This document shows positions 37,798 to 50,463 of a DNA stretch of 64,000 bases, piece after piece. The DNA is from Methylomonas sp. LW13 (GTDB taxonomy: Bacteria; Pseudomonadota; Gammaproteobacteria; Methylococcales; Methylomonadaceae): the NCBI RefSeq assembly GCF_016865255.1, contig NZ_CP033381.1:3038001-3102000 (forward strand), read 5' to 3'. The position numbers and the translations under genes were made by a program. The notes beneath the pieces are model-generated. The model did not search any database, was not told the origin of the DNA, and was given only the letters and a program-made list of their open reading frames with translations. Every line of letters begins with the position of its first letter. Within the stretch, counting starts at the first letter, position 1.

Positions 37798-39191
37798 CAG
37801 GCTGTTGATTTTATCGCTCCCGCAAGCCGCATTGATTGGTTGAACCAGATGCGAGAGTAATTCATAAGACATTGTTCTGCATGATAAAATAGTACCATCT
37901 CCAATATATTGCATTGCTCTCATGCGCGGCGCAGACATCACCCAAGAAGAACTATTCAGTTACCGAACCCTGGAAGAACGGATTCCGAAAAAGCATCCGC
38001 TACGCCAACTGCGCAAAGTGGTCGATCTGTTGCTCGCCACGTTGAACGACGAGTTCGATACGCTTTACGCCCGTCGCGGCCGGGATTCTATTCCGCCGGA
38101 GCGCCTGCTCCGCGCCAGTCTGCTGCAAGTGCTGTTCTCCATTCGCTCGGAGCGGCAGTTGGTGGAGCTATCGATTTCAACCTGCTGTACCGCTGGTTCG
38201 TTGGCTTGACCATGGACGACGCCGTATGGGATCACTCCACCTTCAGCGCCAACCGCGACCGCTTGCTGAACGAGCGCACTTGTGCCCTTTGGGTATCAGC
38301 CGTTTGTTTTTCGAACGGGTACTGGCCTTGGCGGAGTGGAAAAAGCTACTCTCCGACGAACATTTCTCCGTGGACGGTACGTTGATCCAGGCCTGGGCTT
38401 CGCACAAGAGTTTCGTCAAAAAGGACGGTTCGACCCCGCCGCCGGAAGACGGTGGACGCAATCCCACCGTCAACTTCAAGGGCGAGAAACGCAGCAACGA
38501 TACCCACGCCTCGACCACCGATCCCGATGCTCGGCTGTACAAAAAGAGCGAAGGTGACAAATCTCAGCTGGCTTTCCTCGGCCATGCCTTGATGGAGAAC
38601 CGCAATGGCTTAGTCGTCGACGTTGAAGTCACCCAGGCCACCGGCACCGCGGAACGCGAGGCGGCCGAAACCATGGTCAAACGCACGATCAGTAAACCTG
38701 GCGCAACCTTGGGCGCCGACAAAAACTACGATACAGCGGATTTCGTGGGCAAGCTACGCGGACGCAAAGTCACCCCGCATGTCGCCAGAAAAGAAAAAGG
38801 CTCGGCCATTGATGGCCGTACCACGAGGCACGACGGTTACCGCAAAAGCCTCAAAACCCGCAAGCGGATCGAAGAAGTCTTCGGCTGGGCCAAGACCGTC
38901 GGTCCGCTACGGCAAACCAAGTTCCGGGGCTTGAAGAAAGTCGCCGCACAAACGTTTTTTACCTTTGCCGCCTATAACCTGACGCGAATGGGCGCCATTT
39001 TCGGTTGGCGTTACAGCACCGCCTAGGTGGTCGTGCGCCTAAAATCCGCCAAAAGGCGGAATTTAACCCCCTTAGGGGCGAATATAACCGGCCAAAACCG
39101 GTTTTTAAGGCCTAATCAGGCTTCCAGACCACCCGGCGCTTCGAGAAATGGCGCCGAAACCGAAGGTATATCGGTAAATTTCAACAGCCTG
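37798..39191 (+). mobile_element. IS5-family insertion sequence, copy B
   Basis: A 1394-bp element in the opposite orientation to copy A, bounded by CAGGCTGTTGA and TCAACAGCCTG and flanked by TTAA on both sides, a clean 4-bp target duplication. The stretch 37905-38170 or so carries most of the differences from copy A; the rest looks identical. A 1-bp deletion near 38170 (GAGCTATCG against GAGCATATCG) explains the shorter length. Confidence 0.92.
37922..39026 (+). pseudogene. IS5-family transposase in three frames (copy B)
   Basis: Same protein as copy A but broken twice: first by the 1-bp deletion after SERQLVE, then by the shared -1 shift after NRDRLLNE. The final 266-residue frame (from 38226) is identical to copy A and carries the DDE residues. 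N-terminal differences from copy A (for example TQEELF for TQEDLF, LEERIP for LEARIP, LRQLRK for LRNLRK) cluster in the first 80 residues. It is probably inactive. Confidence 0.85.
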
Positions 39192-39324
39192 TTAAAATTT
39201 TTGTGGGTTCATATACCCGCCAAATTATCTCCCCTATCGAGAGATTCTCCGCCAAATAGCATCGACCCAATTCTCAGATCAAATTCAGTATATAACCGCC
39301 TTCCAGAAACACTGGGAAAAACAC

Positions 39325-40407
39325 TTATATAGATAACGCAGAATAGCTATCGTTATCGTCAACCGCCGCTGAAACGCGCGCAATTAACTCCAAGTTGCTA
39401 TTGCGCTCCATCATACCCCCTATAGCCAAGGTAACAATCATCGCTTCGAACGGATACACCAAATGAGCACGGTAGCGTTGGTAATACGTTTCTTCGTCCA
39501 AGTCGCTAATCCCCTGACTAGCTAACGCCGCCATGTATAGCTTCAGCAATTGTTTTTCATGAGCACGCCGAGACTCCGGCTTCAGCGATGTCGCTAAAAA
39601 ATAAGCGAGGTCACTAACACCCTCACCCATCCGCACCAATTGCCAATCCAGAAAGCCTGGCTCAGAGTGATTCCAAAATAGATTGCCTGGATGACAATCA
39701 TGATGCACCAAGGTCTGCACACCGGTTGCCAATATCCTGGTGATTCGCCGCCGATCCGCTGCATAGCGCAACGCGGATCTATGCAATTTGCTGGGCACCA
39801 AGCGCCCTGCGCGATCAAGGCCACGCTTCATCAAGGGCACAGCCAGTAAGGTCCCCATATGATTCTCGACATTGTGACTAAAACCGTTTAACCAGCGATG
39901 CGTTTTCAATAGCCCAGCATTGCCCCAATAGTGAGCATGAAAAACAGCGAGCTTTTCAACCACCTGCTGAGCTTGCTCCAAGGACAGAGCGTCTGCGGTA
40001 AGCCCGGGCCTAAATCCCAGCTCATCCAAATCCGCCATTACCAATGTAGTACCGCGCCCTAACAGACTTTCAGCCGCTAAAATTTGCGGCACACTCACCG
40101 GAACCCCCTGAGAAAGCGAATTATAAAAATGAACTTCCTTATGCAATAAACGCGGTATGGCGGTAATCGCTCTGGACTTAATTGCCAGCGACGGCGTTTT
40201 TACAAACCACCGACTTGGAACGACGCCGATGGCGTCATGATTCACGGTTAGCCGCAAGCGCGTCGATGTGCCAATATTGACGGATCGAATATCTACTGTA
40301 CGTACTTTGGCACTGGTTGCGTATCTATCAACAATACGTTGCGCCCATTGCCGAGATAATTGATCCGGGTGATTCACGACAATATGATCTCTAAAACGGC
40401 TCAACAT
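39325..40407 (-). CDS. Aminoglycoside-phosphotransferase/ecdysteroid-kinase-like protein
   Basis: A 360-residue kinase-fold protein. Key motifs: TTLVMADLDELGF (hinge region, near 117), LVHHDCHPGNLFW (catalytic loop HxDxxxxN, near 233) and FLDWQLVRMGEGVSDLAYFLA (metal-binding Asp, near 253). The family phosphorylates small hydroxylated molecules. The substrate is unknown and resistance should not be assumed. It is the first normal host gene after the second IS copy. Confidence 0.85.
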   Translation of the reverse strand: MLSRFRDHIVVNHPDQLSRQWAQRIVDRYATSAKVRTVDIRSVNIGTSTRLRLTVNHDAIGVVPSRWFVKTPSLAIKSRAITAIPRLLHKEVHFYNSLSQGVPVSVPQILAAESLLGRGTTLVMADLDELGFRPGLTADALSLEQAQQVVEKLAVFHAHYWGNAGLLKTHRWLNGFSHNVENHMGTLLAVPLMKRGLDRAGRLVPSKLHRSALRYAADRRRITRILATGVQTLVHHDCHPGNLFWNHSEPGFLDWQLVRMGEGVSDLAYFLATSLKPESRRAHEKQLLKLYMAALASQGISDLDEETYYQRYRAHLVYPFEAMIVTLAIGGMMERNSNLELIARVSAAVDDNDSYSALSI

Positions 40408-40534
40408 CGGATTAGGCCTGTCTCAAATATTTGATAAATCGAAATATTAGCCGCCGTATTCATTCAATTTAACTTTATCGATCAATCAGTGATTAATTAT
40501 CAAAAACGCTATGTATTCCTATAGTTTTTCAAGC

Positions 40535-40570
40535 AATAAAAAACCCGCCAAGTCAAGTAACTTGCGGGTT
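40535..40570 (-). terminator. Terminator downstream of tRNA-Pro
   Basis: Minus strand: AACCCGC and AAGT arm, six-base loop, complementary arm with one bulged base, then TTTTTTATTG. It ends the tRNA-Pro transcript. Confidence 0.82.
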
Positions 40571-40595
40571 ATTCAATATTCAATCTCAAAAAACT

Positions 40596-40674
<79 letters not shown>

Positions 40675-40742
40675 GTTTATCAATAAACCAATGCCCACCT
40701 AGGAGAGCAAGCCGGACATAATATCATATTATTTGGGAAACG

Positions 40743-41096
40743 CTATTTCAGCAGCTCCAAAATATCTTCCAGCTCGCCAATCATCTGATGAATAAGTTGT
40801 TTGGTGCGTAAACTGTCTTCCTTCGCGCTACCACTCGCCAGATGAGCACGCGCACCACCTATTGTGTAACCTTGCTCGTATAACAAAGCGCGAATTTGTC
40901 GAATCAACAACACGTCATGGCGCTGATAATAACGGCGATTTCCTCGGCGTTTTACCGGACTAAGCTCGGTGAACTCTTGTTCCCAATAGCGCAATACATG
41001 GGGCTTTACCGCGCAGAGGTCGCTAACTTCGCCAATCGTAAAATACCGCTTGGCCGGAATAACCGGTAATTCGTTATTATTACTGGGTTCCAGCAT
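40743..41096 (-). CDS. MerR-family transcriptional regulator (ihfA-linked)
   Basis: A 117-residue protein with the MerR helix-turn-helix: [30 protein letters not shown], then [17 protein letters not shown]. The C-terminus is a short coiled coil with no metal-binding Cys. The position right after ihfA, with a 17-base overlap, is widely conserved in gammaproteobacteria. Its targets are unknown. Confidence 0.92.
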   Translation of the reverse strand: MLEPSNNNELPVIPAKRYFTIGEVSDLCAVKPHVLRYWEQEFTELSPVKRRGNRRYYQRHDVLLIRQIRALLYEQGYTIGGARAHLASGSAKEDSLRTKQLIHQMIGELEDILELLK

Positions 41097-41376
41097 ACGC
41101 TTCTACTCGAGCTTTCAATTTTTGCCCTGTTCTAAAAGTGACCACACGCCGAGGAGTGATGGGAATTTCTTCACCTGTTTTGGGATTTCTACCCGGCCGA
41201 CCACTTTTGTCGCGCAATTCAAACTTACCAAACCCGGAAATCTTCACTTGCTCGCCGCTTTCCAGGCTTTTTTTAATTTCGTCGAAAAACAACTCTACGA
41301 TTTCTTTAGCTTCACGCTTGTTTAAACCGAGGTCTTCAAACAATTTCTCTGCAATATCTGCTTTGGTTAATGCCAC
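41080..41376 (-). CDS. ihfA: Integration host factor subunit alpha
   Basis: A DNA-bending protein that pairs with IHF-beta. The sequence after the start, [26 protein letters not shown], and the DNA-binding arm [20 protein letters not shown] are classic. GTG at 41376 is preferred: GAGGGAG lies five bases upstream, and another GTG two codons earlier would sit inside that site. It starts just inside the pheT stop region, completing the pheST-ihfA operon. Confidence 0.96.
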   Translation of the reverse strand: MALTKADIAEKLFEDLGLNKREAKEIVELFFDEIKKSLESGEQVKISGFGKFELRDKSGRPGRNPKTGEEIPITPRRVVTFRTGQKLKARVEAYAGTQ

Positions 41377-41378
41377 AA

Positions 41379-43754
41379 TCACTCCCTCAATTTTGCATTC
41401 AGTTTAGCCGCTAAAGTGTCCAGCACTTTGCGAAATATAGCATCAATTTCTGTATCGGTAAGCGTTTGCGTAAAATCCTGCAAGAGTAAAGCTAACGCGA
41501 CACTCTTATAACCTTCGGCAACGCCCGGTCCGCGATAAACGTCGAAGATCGATATTTCACGTATCGCCGTCTCCATGCATTCTTCAATTACACTGGTGAT
41601 TGCGGCAGCCGATACAGCCTCGTCCACCAATAAAGCCAGATCGCGGCGCACCGACGGGTATTTGGATAACGTACTAAATTTAGGCACGTTACGCTCCAAG
41701 ACCGCATCCTGTTCGAGTTCAAACAAGAATACCGGACTATCGAAACCCAATTGTTTTTCGAGCGTTGGGTGCAGCATGCCCAATAAACCTATCACTTCGC
41801 CACGTTGGTTTTTGATTTGCGCGGTTTGGCCAGGGTGTAACGCCGGATGTTGATAGGCGACGAAATCAGCACAAACTCCTGCTAAATCAAACAAAGCTTC
41901 AATATCAGCTTTCACATCGAAGAAATCCAGCTTTCTGGCTTTTTCGCCCCACTGTTCGGGATTAACGGTACCCAAGGCCAAACCGGATAACATTTTTCGC
42001 TGTTGAATTTGCCCATCTTGATAGAAAAACCGCAAGCCGGCTTCGAATAAGCGCACTCGACTCTGTTGGCGGTTGATATTATACAAAGCCGCATTCAACA
42101 AACCGCACCACAGCGTAGTGCGCATCACGGCAAGTTCTGAGGATATAGGGTTTTGAATCCGGATAAATTCTTCGCCCGGAGCGACGGCATTTTGCATTGC
42201 CTCATCGACAAAGCTGTAGGTAATCGCTTCCTGATAACCGCGATCTACCAAGCAATCCTGCAATCTCGCCAATGGCAACTGCGCCTCGGGCGCTTTGCCA
42301 AGCTCAGAGCGCATCAACAAATTGCTACTAGGTAGATTGTTATATCCATAGATTCTGCCGATTTCTTCCAGCAAATCTTCTTCGATGGCAATATCGAAAC
42401 GAAAGCCGGGCGGGGTAATTTCCCAGCCGTTCTCGACTACTTGTACCTGCATACCCAAGCCTTCGAACAGCGCATGCACTTCATCGTCGCCAAATTGAAT
42501 GCCCAACACCTTTGTAATACGTTGGCTACGCAGTTTTACCGGCATTCTGGCGGGCAGTTCCGCAGTGGAGATTACCTCTTGAACCGTTCCAGGACTACCG
42601 CCGGCTATTTGTAGAATCAATTGCGTGGCGCGTTCGATCGCCCGGCGTTGCAAGTTAAAATCCACACCTCTTTCAAAGCGGTGCGAGGAATCGGTATGCA
42701 AACCAAATTGGCGCGCCTTACCGGCCACATCAATGGGCATAAAAAACGCACATTCAAGGAATATATCGCGGGTTTCGCCAAATACGGCGCTGTCCTTACC
42801 CCCCATAACGCCAGCCAAGGCCAAGGCTTGCCGTTGATCGGCTATGACCAGTGCCTCGCCGTCCAGCTCTATGGTTTGGTCATTCAATAAAGCCAGGGAC
42901 TCGCCGGCCCGGCTGCGTCTAACCACGATAGGCGCACTCAGTTTATCGGCATCAAAAGCATGTAGCGGTTGACCCAGTTCGATCAGTACATAGTTAGTAA
43001 CATCGACAACCGGGCTTAAACTTCTAATGCCGCAACGACGCAGACGCTCCTGCATCCACAATGGCGTGACTGCGGCAGGATCGATATTTTTAATCAAACG
43101 CCCCAGATAAACCGGGCAAGCGTCAGTGGCTTCGACTTTAACGTCCAGGGTTTCCGTGTGCTGCGGTTCGACAGTAGCAAACGCCGTAGCTTCGAACGGC
43201 AGATTATTCAAAACCGCCACTTCCCTGGCGACGCCTTCGACGCTCAGGCAATCCGCGCGATTTGGCGTTAAGCCTAACTCGATCACGTTGTCATTCAACG
43301 CCAAATAGTCGCGAATATCGACACCGACCGGCGCATCAACCGGCAACTCCATCAAGCCTTCGGAACTAACCGCCAAACCCAATTCCTTTTCCGAACACAG
43401 CATGCCGAACGACAATTCGCCACGCAGCTTGGATTCCTTTATTTTGAAATCGCCGGGCAATATCGCACCGATCAATGCTGCCGGAATTTTCAACCCGGGC
43501 CTGACATTACTGGCACCGCAAACGATTTGCAGGGGCTCAGCTTGGCCGACGTTGACCTGACAAACTCTAAGTTTATCGGCGTTTGGATGTTGAATAGTGG
43601 AAAGTACCTCACCCACCACCACACCGGAAAATTCGGCTGCAACAGGCGTCACGGCGTCAACTTCCAGACCGGCCATGGTCAGTTGCGCGACTAATTCGGC
43701 GGTGGCGACAGGCGGATTGACCAGTTCTCTTAACCAAGCTTCACTGACTTGCAT
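41379..43754 (-). CDS. pheT: Phenylalanyl-tRNA synthetase beta subunit
   Basis: A 791-residue subunit of the (alpha-beta)2 enzyme. The N-terminal tRNA-binding OB domain (about 40-150) has [27 protein letters not shown]3/B4 editing domain and B5 follow ([43 protein letters not shown]), then the catalytic-like core and the C-terminal anticodon-binding ferredoxin fold ([20 protein letters not shown]). It lies 15 bases after pheS. Confidence 0.97.
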   Translation of the reverse strand: MQVSEAWLRELVNPPVATAELVAQLTMAGLEVDAVTPVAAEFSGVVVGEVLSTIQHPNADKLRVCQVNVGQAEPLQIVCGASNVRPGLKIPAALIGAILPGDFKIKESKLRGELSFGMLCSEKELGLAVSSEGLMELPVDAPVGVDIRDYLALNDNVIELGLTPNRADCLSVEGVAREVAVLNNLPFEATAFATVEPQHTETLDVKVEATDACPVYLGRLIKNIDPAAVTPLWMQERLRRCGIRSLSPVVDVTNYVLIELGQPLHAFDADKLSAPIVVRRSRAGESLALLNDQTIELDGEALVIADQRQALALAGVMGGKDSAVFGETRDIFLECAFFMPIDVAGKARQFGLHTDSSHRFERGVDFNLQRRAIERATQLILQIAGGSPGTVQEVISTAELPARMPVKLRSQRITKVLGIQFGDDEVHALFEGLGMQVQVVENGWEITPPGFRFDIAIEEDLLEEIGRIYGYNNLPSSNLLMRSELGKAPEAQLPLARLQDCLVDRGYQEAITYSFVDEAMQNAVAPGEEFIRIQNPISSELAVMRTTLWCGLLNAALYNINRQQSRVRLFEAGLRFFYQDGQIQQRKMLSGLALGTVNPEQWGEKARKLDFFDVKADIEALFDLAGVCADFVAYQHPALHPGQTAQIKNQRGEVIGLLGMLHPTLEKQLGFDSPVFLFELEQDAVLERNVPKFSTLSKYPSVRRDLALLVDEAVSAAAITSVIEECMETAIREISIFDVYRGPGVAEGYKSVALALLLQDFTQTLTDTEIDAIFRKVLDTLAAKLNAKLRE

Positions 43755-43769
43755 GATGACTATCCACCG

Positions 43770-44792
<1,023 letters not shown>

Positions 44793-44839
44793 TCAGCTCA
44801 CTTTTGTCTGCAATTGAGGGAAATTCCAAAACGATAGGC

Positions 44840-44916
44840 TTCCGCCAACGAGATTTGGCGGAAAACTCCCCGTCAAAAACGGGGAGTCGAGCAATTAAAC
44901 CGCTCTTTCAAAGCGG
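44840..44916 (-). promoter_or_regulatory. Three tandem hairpins in the rplT-pheS gap (terminator/attenuator candidate)
   Basis: In transcription order: CCGCT/AGCGG (44900-44916); ACTCCCCGT/ACGGGGAGT with TTTT after it (44861-44887), which looks like a terminator; and TTCCGCCAA/TTGGCGGAA (44840-44863), a perfect 9-bp stem. E. coli pheST is controlled by an attenuator in the same place. No Phe-rich leader peptide was found here, so either plain termination or another mechanism is possible. Confidence 0.62.
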
Positions 44917-44929
44917 CTTAATGTTTTCC

Positions 44930-45292
44930 TTACGGTTTGCTTTGGTTTGCTATAGCCACTTTCGCAATCGCGCCGAAAGCGTCGATGTCGCGTACAGCCA
45001 AGTCGGCCAATACTTTGCGGTCGATCGCAACATTGGCTTTATTTAGACCGTTGATCAAACGGCTATAGGAGATACCGTACAAACGTGCGGCAGCGTTGAT
45101 ACGCACGATCCATAAGGCGCGGAATTGGCGTTTTTTCTGTTTACGGTCGCGATAAGCGTATTGACCGGCCTTGATGACCGCCTGCTTGGCGACGCGGTAA
45201 ACCCGGCTACGGGCACCGTAGTAACCTTTTGCCAGTTTTAAAATCTTTTTGTGTCTTGCTCTAGCGGTGACGCCGCGTTTAACTCTAGCCAT
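44930..45292 (-). CDS. rplT: 50S ribosomal protein L20
   Basis: A 120-residue r-protein, [26 protein letters not shown], with [23 protein letters not shown] further on. L20 also represses translation of the rpmI-rplT message in enterics. Confidence 0.98.
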   Translation of the reverse strand: MARVKRGVTARARHKKILKLAKGYYGARSRVYRVAKQAVIKAGQYAYRDRKQKKRQFRALWIVRINAAARLYGISYSRLINGLNKANVAIDRKVLADLAVRDIDAFGAIAKVAIANQSKP

Positions 45293-45321
45293 GTTCTACT
45301 CTCTTCAATATCAATGATAAA

Positions 45322-45519
45322 TCAACTGTACGGCAGCATACGCGCAACCAATGGCGTATCCGACGGATGAAGAATGGCTGTTTTACGCAGTTGTCTTTTA
45401 CGTTTGGTGGTTTTTTTAGTCAAAATATGACGTTTATGCGATTGTTTGCATTTAAAACCGCCGCTTCCAACTTTCTTGAAGCGCTTGCCGGCACCGCTAT
45501 GGCTTTTCATTTTTGGCAT
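45322..45519 (-). CDS. rpmI: 50S ribosomal protein L35
   Basis: A 65-residue r-protein. ATG 45519 gives the conserved [21 protein letters not shown]; the longer open frame upstream is not coding. It ends [10 protein letters not shown]. It lies between infC and rplT as in most gammaproteobacteria. Confidence 0.98.
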   Translation of the reverse strand: MPKMKSHSGAGKRFKKVGSGGFKCKQSHKRHILTKKTTKRKRQLRKTAILHPSDTPLVARMLPYS

Positions 45520-45678
45520 TTGTTTTCTCCAATGATTAAAAGTAAAGTCCCTGAGATAAAACCCAGTGAGGCAAAATGCTTGGCCCCATTGAATTTCCGG
45601 ACACAAAAGTATCCTTTAACCGATTCGCTCCTGAATCGCCTTACCGTTTTAAAAAACGGCTAAAACCGCGTGATTGAG

Positions 45679-46203
45679 TTATTTCTTTTTCTTCGGGCCC
45701 ATCACCATGACCATTTGCCGGCCTTCCAATTTCGGAAATTGCTCGACTATGGCCATTTCTTCCAGATCGGTTTCAATACGTTTCAACAAGTCCATACCCA
45801 ACTCACGATGAGTCAACTCACGGCCTTTAAAACGCACGGTGATCTTGGTTTTGTCGCCTTCGTTTAGAAATTTGATCAGGCTGCGCAGCTTGACCTGGTA
45901 ATCGCCTTCTTCGGTACCGGGCCTAAACTTGATTTCCTTGATCTGGATTTGTTTTTGCTTTTTCTTGGCGGCTTGCAGTTTTTTGTTTTGCTCAAACTGG
46001 TATTTGCCAAAGTCCATGACTTTGCAAACCGGCGGATCGGCATTGGGCGATATTTCGACCAGATCCATGTTTGCATCGTAGGCGAGCTGTAACGCTTCGT
46101 TTATGGAAACAACCCCGACTTGTTCACCTTCAGCGCCTACTACCCGAACCCGCCTGGCGGTAATTTCGGTATTTAAGCGCGTTGCATCTTTTTTAGAGCT
46201 GAT
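45679..46203 (-). CDS. infC: Translation initiation factor IF-3, AUC start codon
   Basis: About 174 residues. The N-terminal domain reads [22 protein letters not shown], then [22 protein letters not shown], a Lys-rich linker, and the C-terminal [30 protein letters not shown]. Upstream ATGs are absent, and a TAG lies in frame two codons before ATC at 46203-46201. GGAGG sits eight bases before that ATC, so ATC is the only plausible start. E. coli infC starts with AUU and is autoregulated through it; an AUC start would work the same way. The first in-frame ATG (46068) would remove the N-terminal domain's first part. Confidence 0.93.
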   Translation of the reverse strand: MSSKKDATRLNTEITARRVRVVGAEGEQVGVVSINEALQLAYDANMDLVEISPNADPPVCKVMDFGKYQFEQNKKLQAAKKKQKQIQIKEIKFRPGTEEGDYQVKLRSLIKFLNEGDKTKITVRFKGRELTHRELGMDLLKRIETDLEEMAIVEQFPKLEGRQMVMVMGPKKKK

Positions 46204-46225
46204 ACCCTAATCCTCCAAGTTGTTA

Positions 46226-48133
46226 TTATTTTCGATCCGCAATCTGGTTCCTCAAGCGTTCGCCAAGTTCGCCAATTGACAGACTTCCTAGATCCTCGCC
46301 CTGTTGTGTGCGTACACTAACAGTCCGAGTTTCTAATTCCTTGTCGCCGATAATCAAAAGATACGGCACTCGCTGCATGGAATGCTCGCGGATTTTAAAG
46401 CCTATCTTCTCGTTTCTCAAGTCAATTTTGACTCTAAGACCTTGTTTTTCAAGTTCTCGCCGCACCTGCTCCGCATAATCGGCATGGCGGTCGGTGATAT
46501 TCATCACCATCACCTGCACTGGCGCCAACCATAGCGGAAAAGTTCCGGCATATTGCTCGATCAAAATTCCGATGAAACGCTCCAAGGAGCCCAGTATTGC
46601 CCGATGCAACATTACCGGCACATGCCTGGCGCTATCTTCGCCTATATACGAGGCATCCAGCCTTTCCGGCATCGAGAAATCGACTTGTATAGTACCGCAT
46701 TGCCAGACCCGACCTATACAATCTTTCAAGGAAAACTCTATTTTAGGACCGTAGAAAGCACCTTCGCCCGGCTGCAATTGCCAATCCAGGCCTTTATTGT
46801 TCAAGGCCAATTCCAGCGCGCTTTCCGCCTTATCCCAGACCGCATCGTCGCCGACTCGATTTTCCGGACGAGTTGACAGTTTGATAATCACTTCCTCGAA
46901 ACCGAAATCCTTGTATACCTCAAACAACAGATCGATAAACGTGGAGACTTCGGATTGAATCTGATCTTCGGTACAAAAGATGTGCGCATCGTCCTGCACA
47001 AAATTCCGGACCCGCATCAAGCCATGCAGAGTGCCGGATGGCTCGTTACGGTGACAGGAGCCGAATTCAGCTAGGCGCACCGGCAAATCCCGGTAACTTT
47101 TAATACCTTGATTGTAAATCTGAATATGGCAAGGACAGTTCATCGGCTTCACCGCATAATCGCGGCTTTCCGAATGCGTGGTGAACATCATCGCACTGAA
47201 TTTATCCCAGTGACCGGATTTTTCCCACAGCGTGCGATCAACGATTTGCGGGGTTTTGACTTCGCCATAGCCATTGACGCGCAATTTCTCGCGCACGTAT
47301 TGCTCGATCTGCTGATATATGGTCCAACCCTTGTCGTGCCAGAACACCATGCCCGGCGCTTCTTCCTGGGTATGAAACAAATCCAGGGCCTTGCCGATTT
47401 TACGATGATCGCGCTTTTCAGCTTCTTCCAGACGATGCAGATAAGCGGCTAATTCCTTAGCATCGCCCCAGGCAGTACCATAAATGCGTTGCAGCATCTC
47501 GTTCTTGGAATCGCCGCGCCAATAGGCGCCGGCAATTTTCATCAATTTAAACGCTTTTAATTTGCCGGTGCTGGGCACATGCGGACCGCGGCACAAGTCG
47601 GTAAAGTCGCCTTGTTGGTATAAAGACAAATCTTCATTGGCAGGAATCGAAGCGATAATTTCAGCTTTGTATTTCTCGCCTAAACCTTCAAAAAACTTTA
47701 CGGCTTCGTCGCGCGACAACAGCGAACGGCTAACGGCAATATCTTGCGCAACCAGTTCCGCCATTCTCTTTTCGATAGCCGTCAGATCTTCAGGCGTAAA
47801 GGAACGCTCAAAGGCAAAGTCGTAATAGAAACCGTTTTCTATCACTGGACCGATGGTTACCTGCGCTGAGGGGAATAACTGTTTGACAGCCTGAGCCAGC
47901 AAATGCGCTGTGGAGTGGCGGATCACATCAACACCCTCCTCGTCCTTGGCAGTGACGATTTGCAAACTCGCATCGGAATCGATCAACGTGCCGGCATCTA
48001 CCAATTTGCCATTTACTTTACCTGCCAACGTCGCTTTAGCCAGACCCGTACCAATAGACAGGGCCACATCCATTACAGATACCGCTTGGTCGAATTGACG
48101 CTGAGAGCCGTCGGGCAAAGTGATTACAGGCAT
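46226..48133 (-). CDS. thrS: Threonyl-tRNA synthetase
   Basis: A 635-residue class II enzyme. TGS domain ([15 protein letters not shown]), editing domain with [16 protein letters not shown] (HxxxH), core with [30 protein letters not shown] and [14 protein letters not shown], and the C-terminal anticodon-binding domain ([21 protein letters not shown]). ATG 48133 is the conserved start; the open frame upstream runs through the tRNA-Val region. Confidence 0.97.
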   Translation of the reverse strand: MPVITLPDGSQRQFDQAVSVMDVALSIGTGLAKATLAGKVNGKLVDAGTLIDSDASLQIVTAKDEEGVDVIRHSTAHLLAQAVKQLFPSAQVTIGPVIENGFYYDFAFERSFTPEDLTAIEKRMAELVAQDIAVSRSLLSRDEAVKFFEGLGEKYKAEIIASIPANEDLSLYQQGDFTDLCRGPHVPSTGKLKAFKLMKIAGAYWRGDSKNEMLQRIYGTAWGDAKELAAYLHRLEEAEKRDHRKIGKALDLFHTQEEAPGMVFWHDKGWTIYQQIEQYVREKLRVNGYGEVKTPQIVDRTLWEKSGHWDKFSAMMFTTHSESRDYAVKPMNCPCHIQIYNQGIKSYRDLPVRLAEFGSCHRNEPSGTLHGLMRVRNFVQDDAHIFCTEDQIQSEVSTFIDLLFEVYKDFGFEEVIIKLSTRPENRVGDDAVWDKAESALELALNNKGLDWQLQPGEGAFYGPKIEFSLKDCIGRVWQCGTIQVDFSMPERLDASYIGEDSARHVPVMLHRAILGSLERFIGILIEQYAGTFPLWLAPVQVMVMNITDRHADYAEQVRRELEKQGLRVKIDLRNEKIGFKIREHSMQRVPYLLIIGDKELETRTVSVRTQQGEDLGSLSIGELGERLRNQIADRK

Positions 48134-48146
48134 TTTCGATTCCACA

Positions 48147-48175
48147 ATAAAAAAAGCACCGTCATGCGGTGCTTT
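48147..48175 (-). terminator. Terminator between tRNA-Val and thrS
   Basis: Minus strand: AAAGCACCG, loop CATGA, CGGTGCTTT followed by TTTTATTG. A 9-bp perfect stem. It ends tRNA-Val and could also attenuate read-through into thrS. Confidence 0.9.
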
Positions 48176-48181
48176 ATGTTT

Positions 48182-48258
48182 TGGTAGGCGCGAGTGGACT
48201 CGAACCACCGACCCCCACCATGTCAAGGTGGTGCTCTAACCAACTGAGCTACGCGCCT
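48182..48258 (-). tRNA. tRNA-Val (GAC)
   Basis: 77 bases with an encoded CCA. Acceptor stem AGGCGCG/CGCGCCT, anticodon loop TTGACAT (anticodon GAC) flanked by ACCACC/GGTGGT-type pairing, and T-arm GGTGGTTCGAGTCCACT. Confidence 0.97.
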
Positions 48259-48332
48259 AAAGTCTATCGTTCGAGCCGCGCATTATAACGACCTAAACCG
48301 TTTATGCAAGCTTTTTCTATAGCAACAACGGT

Positions 48333-49280
48333 TCAAGCTGTAGCAGTTAAGATAGATCCCTTGGCACCAGAGGCCGGAGTGTTACTCTCACGATTACCTG
48401 ACAACTTGTTTAAAAACTCCAACAAAGTCGGTTTTTTACCATTCGCCGGAGCTCCCAACACGTTCACTAAATCGTTAAAACTATCTTGCAATTCTTTATA
48501 TTTGCCACCAGTTTGACCAGTAGCATCACCCAAAGCCGCGATCAAATTTTGCAAATTATCGGTGAATTTACCATAGCCATTTCGACCTACTGCTTTGTCG
48601 CCATGCCGACCGTCATCGTCGGAGCCGTGACGACGATCAGCACTGTATTTCAAAGCCTGACGCAAATCGTGCAAGAAGCTGTGCAACGCTTGGCGTACAT
48701 CGGCAACAGTTGCGCGTGGCGCGGCAGTAGGTGTGGTCGTTGCAGATCCGTTGGTCGTCGTTGCTTGCGTACCCGCATTATTCGTTACGCTAGTTGACGG
48801 TGTCGCAGCCGTTGTCTGTCCGGTTTGCGCCCTACTCGTTGTTGCAGGCGTCGGTGTAGTCGCGGCCGATGCGACCTGCTTTTGCGGCGTTTGAGCAGCA
48901 CTTGCATCGCCTTGCGCCGCTGTAGCCGGTTGCTGCACACCGCTTTGTTTCAATACCTGCCTTAAATCCTGCAAAAAGGTCTGCAACAATTGCCCAAGAT
49001 TGGATGAATTATTTTGACTACCGCCAGCATTGCTCTCAGTAGTGTCATCGGCGGCAGAATCACTATTACCACCAGGAATATTCAATCCAAAACTTTGCAA
49101 TGTTTGTATGACATTGCGCATGAACGCCCCACCACTATGATGATGCCCATGCTTCTCCCCTCTCCCGCTTACCGCCGGACGCTCTTGATCGTCATCGTTG
49201 TGCGTACTTTTGGTGCTGGATATGCTGATGGTGGTTTGCGATACATACAATGATGTTGTCAATGAATTGATCGTAGTCAT
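48333..49280 (-). CDS. Low-complexity protein with duplicated amphipathic helices
   Basis: A 315-residue protein; no family recognised. Residues 85-105 (LGQLLQTFLQDLRQVLKQSG) and about 200-220 (VRQALHSFLHDLRQALKYS) are two copies of a leucine-rich amphipathic helix. Between them is an Ala/Thr/Gln/Ser-rich linker. His/Gly and charged patches (EKHGHHHSGG, RRHGSDDDGRHGD) flank these. The N-terminus (TTINSLTTSLYVSQTTISI) is Ser/Thr-rich with no signal peptide. The design recalls secreted or surface scaffold proteins. ATG 49280 was chosen over one 15 codons upstream. Confidence 0.6.
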   Translation of the reverse strand: MTTINSLTTSLYVSQTTISISSTKSTHNDDDQERPAVSGRGEKHGHHHSGGAFMRNVIQTLQSFGLNIPGGNSDSAADDTTESNAGGSQNNSSNLGQLLQTFLQDLRQVLKQSGVQQPATAAQGDASAAQTPQKQVASAATTPTPATTSRAQTGQTTAATPSTSVTNNAGTQATTTNGSATTTPTAAPRATVADVRQALHSFLHDLRQALKYSADRRHGSDDDGRHGDKAVGRNGYGKFTDNLQNLIAALGDATGQTGGKYKELQDSFNDLVNVLGAPANGKKPTLLEFLNKLSGNRESNTPASGAKGSILTATA

Positions 49281-49515
49281 TAGATTCACCTTGACGCTGC
49301 ATAAAAACAAATGGCGGATAGCCAAAGTCAGGACAGATTCAAATCACTTCCTATATTTTGGCGATTACAACCATGCCGTTTCTTTTAGCGGCAGAAATTT
49401 TGTGAACTTTAGCTAACTATCCAAAAAAAAGACCCCACACGCTTGACTGAAAACAAAACCTTGCAAACAAATCTTGCTAAGACATTCCGAAGCACTGTTA
49501 CTAACCAATTTCCGC

Positions 49516-50463
<948 letters not shown>

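Noticed and set aside
35137..39324. Integrated island with a tRNA-Leu attR copy
   Set aside because: The tRNA 3' end sequence was not seen again downstream, and only a broken integrase and IS copies lie there. No cargo is visible, so calling it a genomic island is unsupported.
39325..40407. Aminoglycoside resistance gene
   Set aside because: The kinase fold is there, but the sequence is closer to ecdysteroid-kinase-like members and nothing indicates an antibiotic substrate.
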